Source: Pseudomonas sp. AB6 (GTDB taxonomy: Bacteria > Pseudomonadota > Gammaproteobacteria > Pseudomonadales > Pseudomonadaceae). Taken from it: a stretch of DNA of 64,000 nt. The stretch's first letter is position 1. Each line of letters opens with the position of its first letter. The translations under genes were made by a program, and so were the position numbers. Shown piece by piece: positions 17,474-25,823 of the stretch. The notes under the pieces are model-generated. The model saw only the letters and a program-made list of their open reading frames with translations. It had not been told where the DNA came from and ran no database searches. The DNA is taken from NCBI RefSeq assembly GCF_034314105.1, contig NZ_JAVIWJ010000001.1, positions 4,014,001-4,078,000 of the forward strand, given 5' to 3'.

Positions 17474-18410
17474 ACCCTCTGATCAATTTCAGCGGAGCGA
17501 GGAATGCTTGATAACACCATGACGGACAAAGACAGCTCCGACCCTCCGTCACGACGTGCTGCTACAGCTGATCCTGCTTCTAACTACCAAGGTTCGCAGG
17601 CGCCCGGGCGCCACACCTTTCTGTTGCTTTGGAGTGATTTTCAGTAGGGATTGAGACGGTTTGGGCCAGCGGCAACGGGTCGTCTTCTGCCGGTCATGAT
17701 CAAGAAACGTGCTGGTTGAATCCGGCCCGGGTCCGTCCGGTGAAGTCATCACCAAGCAGGTTAGATGTTCGCTTCTGGCTAGAGTTTGCCTGAGCTGACA
17801 GCTGCAACCGGCCAGGAGAGGCCGATTGTTGCTGCCAGTTCCGGGCTGTTAGAGCATCCACATTGAAACTGAAGGCTTAGCCTTATGCCAAGGGATAACA
17901 TGCGTGCATCAGGCACCTGTTTAGTTGTGAGAGCTACGATTAGCATCATCAATAGCGCAACTCTCCAATTTCAATGATCAAAATGTACGTTTTCATGAGA
18001 GATCTCACAATTGCTCTGTCCATCTTGGCGCTACGGGCAAACACACCTTACTCATACCTCAAGGATCCTGAAAAACCGAAGTATACAAATGGCGCCGTGG
18101 TTGAGCTGCCGTACCCACGAACGGACGTTCGCGTCATGACCAAGGCCGCAACCGCGAGATTTATATGGTGCAACTGGCCGCCCTCTTGGCTGCGGCTCGC
18201 TAACGAACTTAACCTAAAAAGCGCCAAACCCATTTGGACAAGATTGCCGCCCTCTTGTTTTAGCTGGTAATTCGGCGGCTAGCGTCATCGATTCCTACCG
18301 CTTTGCCAGTTGATGGGAGTTTGGCAGCTCATTGATGCGCATGATGCGCAGGCCTAGGAGGTTCACGCCGTCTTATGGAGAAAATGCGACATTCAACGCG
18401 TCTTTCAAAA
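17474..18410. other. Long gene-poor stretch inside the distal transposon end
   Basis: More than 900 bases without a recognisable gene. The open frames present (for example 17974-18270 forward and 17549-17755 reverse) have no recognisable domain and irregular composition. It may hold eroded remnants of lost genes between the last cargo gene and the transposon end. Confidence 0.5.
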
Positions 18411-18548
18411 GAGACAGTCTTTATTAGCTAGAGTCTCGACCGCTCCTGCCATTTACCGCACCAGAGACAGTCTTTATTGTTTTTTTGGCTACGCCACAGG
18501 CTGTGATTTCTTTGGGGCGGTGGAGACAGACTTTATTGTCTAAGATCA
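18411..18548 (-). repeat. Distal transposon end: three TnsB-type sites
   Basis: gagacagtctttatt occurs at 18411-18425 and 18464-18478, and a variant gagacagactttatt at 18523-18537, all in the same direction and inverted relative to the two copies beside glmS. Spacing of about 53 and 59 bases over about 130 bp resembles the three-site L end of Tn7. On the complementary strand the outermost site reads TGATCTTAGACAATAAAGTC, with AATAAAG at the same distance from the end as in the Tn7 terminal site. Confidence 0.72.
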
Positions 18549-18578
18549 TGTGTGGTGATAGCCAATAAAGGAGTCTTA

Positions 18579-18626
18579 ATGGTGAATTGTAACGGTCATT
18601 CGCACCGTCTACACTCCAGCCCATGA
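18579..18626 (+). CDS. 15-codon Cys/His-rich leader ORF of the copper operon
   Basis: ATG at 18579 follows AAGGAG by 5 bases, a strong ribosome site. The frame encodes MVNCNGHSHRLHSSP and stops at TGA 18624-18626, overlapping the ATG of the next gene (18623) as ATGA. One Cys and three His in 15 residues could bind a metal, and the overlap would couple translation of the two genes. Too short for ordinary gene finding. Function in copper sensing is inference from position and composition. Confidence 0.6.
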   Translation: MVNCNGHSHRLHSSP

Positions 18627-18964
18627 AACGCTATCTGCGGTTTTGCCTCATCTTCCTGATTAGTTTGGCGCTTCCCCTTAGTGGGATGGCGGGTGTTCAG
18701 GCATCGACTGAACCATGCCCGATGAAAACCATAGGCATGGCGATGATGGATGGTATGGGGCAGGACTGCTGCCATGACATGAAAAGTCCCACAGATTCTG
18801 GTAAACCCTGCAAGCCAGGCCAGGAATGCAAAACCGGCGGCATGCTGCAAGTGTCGATCATCAAGCCTCCTCTCACCTTGTCCAGCCCTCTCGTTGTGTC
18901 CTTCTCCAGCCATTTTCTGCTAGTACAAACCTCTTCAGGGGTATGGCGCCCGCCCCGTACTTGA
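18623..18964 (+). CDS. Small Met/Cys/His-rich periplasmic protein of a copper operon
   Basis: A 113-residue protein with an N-terminal signal peptide (LRFCLIFLISLALPLSGMAG) and a metal-ligand-rich middle: EPCPMKTIGMAMMDGMGQDCCHDM, then a Cys pair in KPCKPGQEC. Small proteins of this kind begin cus/czc efflux operons in pseudomonads and probably buffer metal in the periplasm. The ATG is overlapped by the leader ORF and cusC follows 98 bp downstream. Confidence 0.75.
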   Translation: MKRYLRFCLIFLISLALPLSGMAGVQASTEPCPMKTIGMAMMDGMGQDCCHDMKSPTDSGKPCKPGQECKTGGMLQVSIIKPPLTLSSPLVVSFSSHFLLVQTSSGVWRPPRT

Positions 18965-19062
18965 TTCCTGTACCTCACTGAGCCTCATTCCGCGTAAGCG
19001 GGATGGCATATCTGCGCGCATGTTTATGAAGCGCGCGGCGGATCATCACAGGAATCGTGAAT

Positions 19063-20319
19063 ATGAACTCCAAGTGCTATTGCACCGGTTGGCCCCTCGT
19101 GGCCGGCCTGGCGGCAAGCGTGCTGGCATTGCCGAGCCTCGCGGGCGCATTGACACTCGATGAAGCGTTGCGGCTGGCCGAAAACAATGCGCCGTCGTTG
19201 ACCGCGCAAGACGCCAAAATTCAAGCAGCCACAAGCGCGGCCATTCCCGCCGGTGAACTGCCAGATCCCAAGCTGCTGCTGGGCGTGCAGAACTACCCCA
19301 TTGGTGGTCCCGACAGATGGAGCATTGACCGAGACTTCATGACCATGCAAATGGTCGGGATCAGGCAGGAGATGCCCAGCAGAGACAAGCGCAAAGCACG
19401 TATCGAGGTTGCGGATGCGGCCGTTGATCGAGCTTCCGCTGAGCGTCGAGTGACGCGTCTGAACGTCCGCCAATCCACGGCGTTAGCCTGGATCAGTAGC
19501 TACTCGGTTGAGCGTAAAGATGCGTTGTTCCAGGACTTCTACAAAGAAAACCGTCTTCTGACCGATACCGTCAGATCTCAGATTGCAGGCGGCCGCGCCC
19601 AGCCGGCCGATGCGGTGACACCCAAACAGGAGGCCGCTCAACTGGCGGAGCAGCAGGATGATTTGGCTCTCCAACGTGCACAGGCCCGAGCTGCCCTCAA
19701 GCGCTGGATTGGTCCTGCCGCCAACGACAAACCCGTGGGCAGCTGGCCTGATTTGCCCATCGAAACCTCTGGTTACTCCCATAAGCTGCAACATCACCCC
19801 GAATTGGCGGCGTTTGTGCCAATGACCCGTGAAGCACAAGCCAAGATCCGTGAAGCTGAGGCGGAAAAGCAATCTGACTGGAGCTGGGAACTCAACTATC
19901 AGCATCGAGGCCAACAGTTTGGTGACATGGTCAGCGTCCAGTTTTCATGGGATCTCCAGCTGTTTCCGGACTCTCGACAGAACCCCAAGATTGCGGCCAA
20001 GTACGCCGAACTCAACCAGCTTGAGGCTGAGCGCGAAGCCGCGTCACGCGAGCATACCCAGCAACTGGAGGATGAGCTGGCCGACTACGAGCGCCTCAAT
20101 CGTGCAGTCAGCCGTAATCAGGAAAGCTTGTTGCCGCTGGCTAAAGAAAAGGTCGAACTCACCATGGCCAGCTACCGCTCCGGCAAGGGTGATTTGAACT
20201 CGGTTATGGCCGCCCGACGCCAACTCATCGAAACCCGTTTCAAGCAGATTGACGTCGAAGAGCAACGTGCTCTGACCAAAGCTCGCCTGTATTTCTCTTA
20301 TGGGGAGTCCGCTCGATGA
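19063..20319 (+). CDS. cusC: Outer-membrane efflux protein, TolC/CusC family
   Basis: Outer-membrane channel of a tripartite efflux pump. From ATG 19063 (CAGGAA upstream) the protein has 418 residues: a signal peptide ending near SLAGA, then two OEP repeats rich in coiled-coil heptads (ALTLDEALRLAENNAPSL, EREAASREHTQQLEDELADYERL). There is no lipobox Cys, unlike E. coli CusC. The stop overlaps the cusB start (ATGA), a mark of tight co-expression. Confidence 0.9.
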   Translation: MNSKCYCTGWPLVAGLAASVLALPSLAGALTLDEALRLAENNAPSLTAQDAKIQAATSAAIPAGELPDPKLLLGVQNYPIGGPDRWSIDRDFMTMQMVGIRQEMPSRDKRKARIEVADAAVDRASAERRVTRLNVRQSTALAWISSYSVERKDALFQDFYKENRLLTDTVRSQIAGGRAQPADAVTPKQEAAQLAEQQDDLALQRAQARAALKRWIGPAANDKPVGSWPDLPIETSGYSHKLQHHPELAAFVPMTREAQAKIREAEAEKQSDWSWELNYQHRGQQFGDMVSVQFSWDLQLFPDSRQNPKIAAKYAELNQLEAEREAASREHTQQLEDELADYERLNRAVSRNQESLLPLAKEKVELTMASYRSGKGDLNSVMAARRQLIETRFKQIDVEEQRALTKARLYFSYGESAR

Positions 20320-21800
20320 TTTTTAAAGTATGGAAAGGGCTTTCAGTCGTTGGCATCTCGATTGCCTTGGGTGTTGCCGGTGGTTACTGGTTAGCTCAAC
20401 CGCGAATGAGCGGAGCAACGGGTGTCGTGCCGGATCAGGAGCCCAAAGCCTCTGCCGATCAAAAAGTTCTGTATTGGTATGACCCCATGTACCCACAACA
20501 GAAATTCGATAAGCCGGGTAAGTCACCCTTTATGGACATGCAGATGATCCCTCGATACGCAAATACCAAGGGGGACAGCGCTGCCATTCGAATTGATCCA
20601 AGTCTGACTCAGAACCTGGGTGTACGACTGGCTAGCGTCAGTCGAGGCGTGTTTGCCTCGACACTGAACGTGGTAGGTGTGCTGGCCTTCAATGAACGAG
20701 ACGTTGCAGTCATTCAGGCCCGTACGGCGGGGTTTGTCGAGCGCGTGTATGCCCATGCACCTGGTGATGTGCTGAAAGCAAATGCCGTCTTGGCAGATAT
20801 CTTGGTGCCGGAGTGGGCAGCTGCTCAGGAGGAATTTCTCGCCCTCAAGCGTAGTGGCGATGCTGGCTTGCTGACAGCGGCCCGCCAGCGATTGCGGCTC
20901 ACCGGAATGCCACCTACGTTAATTGCTCAAGTTGAGCGCAGTGGCAAAGTTCAACCTAACCTGACTCTGACCAGCCCTATTGGTGGCGTGCTTCAAGAGC
21001 TGAGTGTGCGTGAAGGTATGACGGTGGCCGCAGGCGAGACGCTGGCTCGTGTTAATGGTTTGAGCGTTGTATGGCTGGCCGTGGCTGTACCAGAGTCGGA
21101 AGCTGGATCAATCGTCGTAGGGCAAGCAGCCGAAGCGCGTTTGTCCGCGTTCCCTGGAGTTGTGCTCAAGGGCGTGGTCAGTGCGATTCTTCCTGAAGCC
21201 AGTTCGGACAGTCGCACACTTCGCGTTCGCGTTGAGTTACCCAATCCGGATGGCCGACTCAGACCAGGTTTGACCGCAGAGGTAAGCCTCAATCGTTCGA
21301 CGGAGCAAAGTGTTTTGTGGGTACCGAGCGAGGCCGTCATTCGTACCGGTCGACGTGCGTTGGTCATGCTCGCTGAAGACGCTGGCCGCTATCGTCCGGT
21401 GGAGGTGCAGTTAGGCCAGGATTACGACGGCAAGACGGCGATATTGAAAGGCTTGGAAGAGGGGCAGAAAGTGGTGACCTCTGGCCAGTTCCTGCTCGAT
21501 TCGGAGGCCAGTCTCAAGGGCGTTGTCGCAAGCTCACTGGAAGTTACGCCATCTACTGTAACCGCCGTCGCTATGCATGAGGCCGATGGTCAGATCGTTG
21601 AGATCAACGACAAAGAAGTCACGCTCGCCCATGGTCCCTTCAAGACATTGGGGATGCCAGGCATGACGATGACTTTCCCTCTCGCCACTCCAGTTCTGAT
21701 GAAGGGCCTAAAAACGGGCGACAAGGTTAGGATCGCTGTCAGCCAGACGGATGATGGTCTGCGCGTTGAGCGGCTGGAACGCTCTGGGAGCCAGCCATGA
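20316..21800 (+). CDS. cusB: RND periplasmic adaptor CusB with fused CusF-like domain
   Basis: A 494-residue membrane-fusion protein linking CusA to CusC. Order: N-terminal anchor (about 10-28), a heavy-metal-binding domain (YWYDPMYPQQKFDKPGKSP, MDMQMIPRY), barrel-sandwich and beta-barrel domains, then a C-terminal CusF-type domain (GQIVEINDKEVTLAHGPF, LGMPGMTMTFPL) with the Met/His set used to bind Cu(I) or Ag(I). E. coli CusB is about 407 residues and CusF separate, so this is a fusion. It overlaps both neighbours by 4 bases. Confidence 0.93.
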   Translation: MIFKVWKGLSVVGISIALGVAGGYWLAQPRMSGATGVVPDQEPKASADQKVLYWYDPMYPQQKFDKPGKSPFMDMQMIPRYANTKGDSAAIRIDPSLTQNLGVRLASVSRGVFASTLNVVGVLAFNERDVAVIQARTAGFVERVYAHAPGDVLKANAVLADILVPEWAAAQEEFLALKRSGDAGLLTAARQRLRLTGMPPTLIAQVERSGKVQPNLTLTSPIGGVLQELSVREGMTVAAGETLARVNGLSVVWLAVAVPESEAGSIVVGQAAEARLSAFPGVVLKGVVSAILPEASSDSRTLRVRVELPNPDGRLRPGLTAEVSLNRSTEQSVLWVPSEAVIRTGRRALVMLAEDAGRYRPVEVQLGQDYDGKTAILKGLEEGQKVVTSGQFLLDSEASLKGVVASSLEVTPSTVTAVAMHEADGQIVEINDKEVTLAHGPFKTLGMPGMTMTFPLATPVLMKGLKTGDKVRIAVSQTDDGLRVERLERSGSQP

Positions 21801-24800
21801 TTGCGGGTCTTATTCGCTGGTCGGTGGCCAACCGCTTCCTGGTCCTGCTGGCCACGCTGTTCGTCACTGCCTGGGGCGTCTGGTCGGTTCAGAGCACCCC
21901 CATTGATGCACTGCCGGACCTCTCCGATGTCCAGGTAATCATCCGCACCCCCTACGCGGGGCAAGCGCCGCAAATTGTCGAGAATCAGGTGACCTATCCG
22001 CTGGCGACCACCATGCTCTCAGTACCGGGAGCCAAAACCGTACGCGGTTACTCCTTCTTCGGCGACAGCTTCGTTTACGTGCTGTTCGAAGACGGTACCG
22101 ATTTGTATTGGGCTCGCTCACGCGTACTGGAGTATCTGAGCCAGGTACAAAGCCGCTTGCCAGCTACGGCCAAACCGGCCTTGGGACCAGATGCCACCGG
22201 GGTGGGCTGGATCTATCAATACGCCCTAGTAGATCGCACCGGTGGACATGATCTGGCGCAGCTGCGCGCACTTCAGGACTGGTTTCTCAAGTTCGAGCTC
22301 AAGACCCTGCCGAACGTGGCAGAAGTAGCCACTGTCGGCGGCATGGTCAAGCAATACCAGGTGCAGCTCGATCCGCTCAAGCTGGCCAGCCTGGGTATCA
22401 CGCAGTCTGAGGTGACCAAGGCGATTGGCAACGCAAATCAGGAAACCGGCGGTGCTGTGCTGGAACTGGCGGAGACCGAGTTCATCGTGCGCGCTTCCGG
22501 TTACCTGAAGACACTGAATGACTTTCGGGCGATCCCGCTAAAACTCGGGGCTGGTGGCGTGCCAGTGACTCTTGGCGATGTGGCCACAATTCAACTGGGG
22601 CCGGAGATGCGTCGTGGTATTAGCGAACTCGACGGCGAAGGTGAAACGGTTGGTGGCGTGGTGATTCTGCGCAGCGGCAAGAATGCTCGTGAAACCCTTG
22701 CGGCGGTCAAGACCAAACTCGACGAGCTCAAAGGCAGTCTGCCGGCCGGGGTAGAAATCGTCACCACCTACGACCGCAGCAAGTTGATTGATCGTGCCGT
22801 GGAAAACCTCAGCCACAAGCTGATCGAGGAGTTCATTGTCGTCGCGTTGGTCTGCGGGATATTTCTGTGGCATCTGCGCTCGTCACTGGTAGCCATTATC
22901 TCGCTGCCAGTTGGGGTGCTGATTGCCTTCATCGTCATGCGTCACCAAGGAATTAACGCCAACATCATGTCCTTGGGAGGGATTGCCATTGCCATTGGTG
23001 CCATGGTCGACGCCGCGGTGGTGATGATCGAAAACGCCCATAAGCAGATCGAGGCCTGGCATGCGGCCCATCCCGACGAGGAGCTTAAGGGCGAACATCG
23101 CTGGCATGTGATTACCGAAGCTGCGGTTGAGGTAGGGCCGGCGCTGTTCTTCTGCCTGTTGATCATCACCCTGTCGTTCATTCCGGTGTTCACCTTGGAG
23201 GCGCAGGAGGGCCGCTTGTTTGGCCCCCTCGCTTTCACCAAGACCTACGCCATGGCGGCGGCGGCCGGACTGTCGGTGACTCTGGTACCGGTGTTGATGG
23301 GCTACTGGATTCGTGGACGAATTCCCAATGAGCAACAGAACCCACTAAACCGTTGGTTGATCAGGATCTATCAACCGGCCCTGGACGCGGTGCTGCGTCG
23401 GCCCAAAATCACCTTGTTGGTTGCGCTACTGGTCTTTCTCAGTACGCTTTGGCCGATCTCTCGCTTGGGTGGCGAGTTTCTCCCTGCGCTGGACGAGGGT
23501 GACCTGCTCTACATGCCTTCGGCCTTGCCGGGGTTGTCGGCGCAGAAGGCGGCGCAGCTGCTGCAACAGACCGACCGCCTGATCAAAACCGTGCCCGAAG
23601 TCGAACACGTTTTCGGTAAGGCGGGTCGCGCCGAAACCGCCACCGATCCGGCACCGCTGGAGATGTTCGAGACCACCATCCAGTTCAAGCCGCGGGAGCA
23701 GTGGCGCCCAGGGATGACCCAGGAAAAGCTCGTGGAGGAGCTGGACCGAGTGGTACGTGTCCCAGGCTTGACCAACATCTGGATACCACCGATTCGTAAC
23801 CGCATCGACATGCTGGCTACCGGAATCAAAAGCCCGATTGGTGTGAAGGTCGCCGGTACCAACCTGACGGAGATCGATGCCGTCACCCAAGCCGTCGAAC
23901 GTGTGGCCAAGGACGTGCCAGGTGTCAGTTCAGCGTTGGCCGAACGACTGACCGGTGGCCGTTATATTGACGTAGATATCGATCGTAAAGCTGCGGCCCG
24001 CTATGGGCTGAATATTGCCGATGTGCAGTCGATCGTGGCCGGCGCAATCGGCGGTGAAAACGTCGGGGAGACGATTGAAGGGCTGGCTCGTTTTCCGATC
24101 AACGTCCGTTACCCTCGCGAGTGGCGTGACTCGCTCGGTGCCCTGGAGCAGTTGCCGATCTACACACCTTTGGGTAGCCAGATCACCCTTGGTACCGTGG
24201 CGAAGATAAAGGTCAGCGATGGCCCGCCCATGCTTAAGAGTGAGAACGCTCGACCTTCAGGCTGGGTGTATATCGACGTGCGTGGCCGGGACATTGCCTC
24301 GGTAGTCGCCGATCTACGCCGGATGGTCAGTGAGCAAGTGAAGTTGCAACCTGGGATGAGCCTGAGTTACTCAGGACAGTTCGAGTTTCTCGAAAGGGCT
24401 AACGCACGACTCAAACTGGTGGTACCTGCCACGCTGTTGATCATCTTCGTGCTGCTCTACCTGACGTTCGCTCGCTTTGATGAAGCGTTGCTGATCATGG
24501 CCACTCTGCCATTCGCACTGACTGGAGGGGCCTGGTTCCTCTATCTATTGGGATTCAACCTGTCGGTCGCCACGGGTGTCGGCTTTATCGCCTTGGCCGG
24601 TGTTTCTGCCGAATTTGGCGTGATCATGCTGCTCTACCTGAAGAACGCCTGGGCTGAGCGTGAAAACCTTGGCGACAGCACTGAGCGCGGGCTGGTGGCT
24701 GCGATTCGTGAAGGCGCTGTGCAGCGCGTTCGGCCCAAAGCCATGACCGTGGCCGTCATCATTGCAGGCCTCTTACCTATCTTGTTGGGCAGCGGTACTG

Positions 24801-24955
24801 GTAGCGAAGTAATGAGCCGCATTGCAGCGCCCATGGTCGGCGGCATGGTCACGGCACCCTTACTTTCTCTGTTTGTCATCCCGGCAGCCTATCGCCTGAT
24901 GCGCCGTCGGCATCTCAGTGCTAAACCCACTAATCCTCAAGGAAGCGTTGTATGA
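21797..24955 (+). CDS. cusA: Cu(I)/Ag(I) RND efflux pump CusA
   Basis: A 1052-residue heavy-metal RND inner-membrane transporter exporting Cu(I)/Ag(I). All three methionines of the CusA metal site are present at the E. coli positions: Met573 in LLYMPS, Met623 in APLEMFE and Met672 in NRIDMLATG. This supports copper/silver rather than Zn/Co/Ni specificity. Twelve membrane helices and the family signature GAMVDAAVVMIENAHK are visible. Its stop overlaps the ATG of the next short frame. Confidence 0.96.
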   Translation: MIAGLIRWSVANRFLVLLATLFVTAWGVWSVQSTPIDALPDLSDVQVIIRTPYAGQAPQIVENQVTYPLATTMLSVPGAKTVRGYSFFGDSFVYVLFEDGTDLYWARSRVLEYLSQVQSRLPATAKPALGPDATGVGWIYQYALVDRTGGHDLAQLRALQDWFLKFELKTLPNVAEVATVGGMVKQYQVQLDPLKLASLGITQSEVTKAIGNANQETGGAVLELAETEFIVRASGYLKTLNDFRAIPLKLGAGGVPVTLGDVATIQLGPEMRRGISELDGEGETVGGVVILRSGKNARETLAAVKTKLDELKGSLPAGVEIVTTYDRSKLIDRAVENLSHKLIEEFIVVALVCGIFLWHLRSSLVAIISLPVGVLIAFIVMRHQGINANIMSLGGIAIAIGAMVDAAVVMIENAHKQIEAWHAAHPDEELKGEHRWHVITEAAVEVGPALFFCLLIITLSFIPVFTLEAQEGRLFGPLAFTKTYAMAAAAGLSVTLVPVLMGYWIRGRIPNEQQNPLNRWLIRIYQPALDAVLRRPKITLLVALLVFLSTLWPISRLGGEFLPALDEGDLLYMPSALPGLSAQKAAQLLQQTDRLIKTVPEVEHVFGKAGRAETATDPAPLEMFETTIQFKPREQWRPGMTQEKLVEELDRVVRVPGLTNIWIPPIRNRIDMLATGIKSPIGVKVAGTNLTEIDAVTQAVERVAKDVPGVSSALAERLTGGRYIDVDIDRKAAARYGLNIADVQSIVAGAIGGENVGETIEGLARFPINVRYPREWRDSLGALEQLPIYTPLGSQITLGTVAKIKVSDGPPMLKSENARPSGWVYIDVRGRDIASVVADLRRMVSEQVKLQPGMSLSYSGQFEFLERANARLKLVVPATLLIIFVLLYLTFARFDEALLIMATLPFALTGGAWFLYLLGFNLSVATGVGFIALAGVSAEFGVIMLLYLKNAWAERENLGDSTERGLVAAIREGAVQRVRPKAMTVAVIIAGLLPILLGSGTGSEVMSRIAAPMVGGMVTAPLLSLFVIPAAYRLMRRRHLSAKPTNPQGSVV

Positions 24956-25086
24956 AACTGACCCTCGTTGCAGTTGCAAGTACCGTGATTGTTTTGTCTG
25001 CACCTGCGTCCGTTCGCGTAACTGTCAGCAGACCCGTATTCAACTACAGCTTCAAAGTTATTACCTTCGTTAAGCCACAGGTGTGA
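24952..25086 (+). pseudogene. Truncated fourth gene of the copper operon
   Basis: The ATG overlaps the cusA stop (ATGA). The first 20 residues form a signal peptide (MKLTLVAVASTVIVLSAPAS), after which the sequence becomes unlike any periplasmic metal protein and stops at 44 residues. In related operons a periplasmic copper protein often follows cusA. The break probably marks a recombination junction near 25010, where the copper block joins the T6SS block. Confidence 0.6.
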
Positions 25087-25160
25087 GGCCATTTCCATAG
25101 CGCCTTCATGTGATGCGCCTTGAGACGTAGAGTAAAGATGCTTTTGTGGGTGGGGTAGGA

Positions 25161-25823
25161 TCACCAACTGCCATACGGAATGCCGAAGCGTTCGATGTAT
25201 TGCTTCGAGTCCTTGGTTTGTTGGAAGTAGTGCCCGTTTGATTTGCCCAGATCCGGGCCTAAGGGTTCTATCCCCACTTGGGCGCGGTTGAAGGCGACTC
25301 GGCGTAAACACTCATCCCACACCCACACTTGCACGATACCGCCGGGTGCAAGCCCCAGGGTCAGGCTGGGGTGCCAGGATGCTGGGCGGTCAGGGTATTT
25401 GGCACAGCGTCGAGCGATGGAGTAGCGCATCAGTTGACGGGCTTCTTCCGGGATCTCTATCCAGCCCTGATAGGTTTGAGGCTCGACCGAGGATTGCCAG
25501 CGCACAAAGACCCGTTTCGGGAGATCGGCACCGGTGACAAAACTCCCGTTTCCACCGGTATCCGCCCATCCGTGGGCATATTCGATGCCGTCGTTCCGAA
25601 AAGCTCCGATGCCGATAGCCCCGCCGCCTCTGCGTGGAAAGAATCGGTTATTGATATCCACTACCGCGCTCATCTCGACCCAACCCGTCATATAGTACGG
25701 CGCGGAGAATCGCAGATCCCACCATGGGTGATGGGGGTCATTAACGCCGGACAACGGGTCGGCGGCCTGGCATCCTGCAATCATTGCTAGACCCAATAAT
25801 ATCCACAGCTTTTTGATCTTCAT
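25161..25823 (-). CDS. DUF2931-family lipoprotein, candidate immunity partner
   Basis: A 220-residue protein with a lipoprotein signal (LGLAMIAGCQA, Cys18) and the DUF2931 pattern WWDLRFSAPYYMTGWVEMSAVVDIN. Such lipoproteins are often found beside T6SS lipase effectors; an immunity role is inferred. Its ATG overlaps the stop of the upstream Tle1-like pseudogene (ATGA), so the two formed one unit. Confidence 0.75.
   Translation of the reverse strand: MKIKKLWILLGLAMIAGCQAADPLSGVNDPHHPWWDLRFSAPYYMTGWVEMSAVVDINNRFFPRRGGGAIGIGAFRNDGIEYAHGWADTGGNGSFVTGADLPKRVFVRWQSSVEPQTYQGWIEIPEEARQLMRYSIARRCAKYPDRPASWHPSLTLGLAPGGIVQVWVWDECLRRVAFNRAQVGIEPLGPDLGKSNGHYFQQTKDSKQYIERFGIPYGSW

Larger units (their letters stand above)
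1689..18548. mobile_element. Decayed or non-autonomous Tn7-like element at attTn7
   Basis: Seen: a motif of the form AATAAAnnCTGTC occurs twice right after glmS (1702-1714 and 1722-1734) and three times in inverted orientation near 18413-18538. The outermost copies also share TCTTA on their outer side (1694-1698; complement at 18540-18544). The near end begins TGTGG like Tn7. It starts about 20 bp after the glmS stop, where Tn7 is known to insert. The proximal end has closely spaced sites and the distal end three sites over about 130 bp, like the Tn7 R and L ends. A broken TniQ/TnsD-like gene lies just inside; tnsABC are absent. No clean 5-bp target duplication is visible, only tgtg bordering both ends, so the exact ends are uncertain by a few bases. 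Confidence 0.75.

Noticed and set aside
17974..18270. 98-codon forward open frame near the distal transposon end
   Set aside because: No domain, odd composition and no convincing ribosome site.
18411..18537. Three gagacag-type repeats read as copper-regulator binding sites
   Set aside because: They lie upstream of the copper operon, but the inverted copies beside glmS and the Tn7-like layout explain them better.
1689..18548. Integrative conjugative element or prophage
   Set aside because: No integrase, conjugation, replication or phage structural genes are present.
22883..23335. 150-codon reverse frame inside cusA
   Set aside because: It is a shadow of the strongly conserved cusA coding frame.
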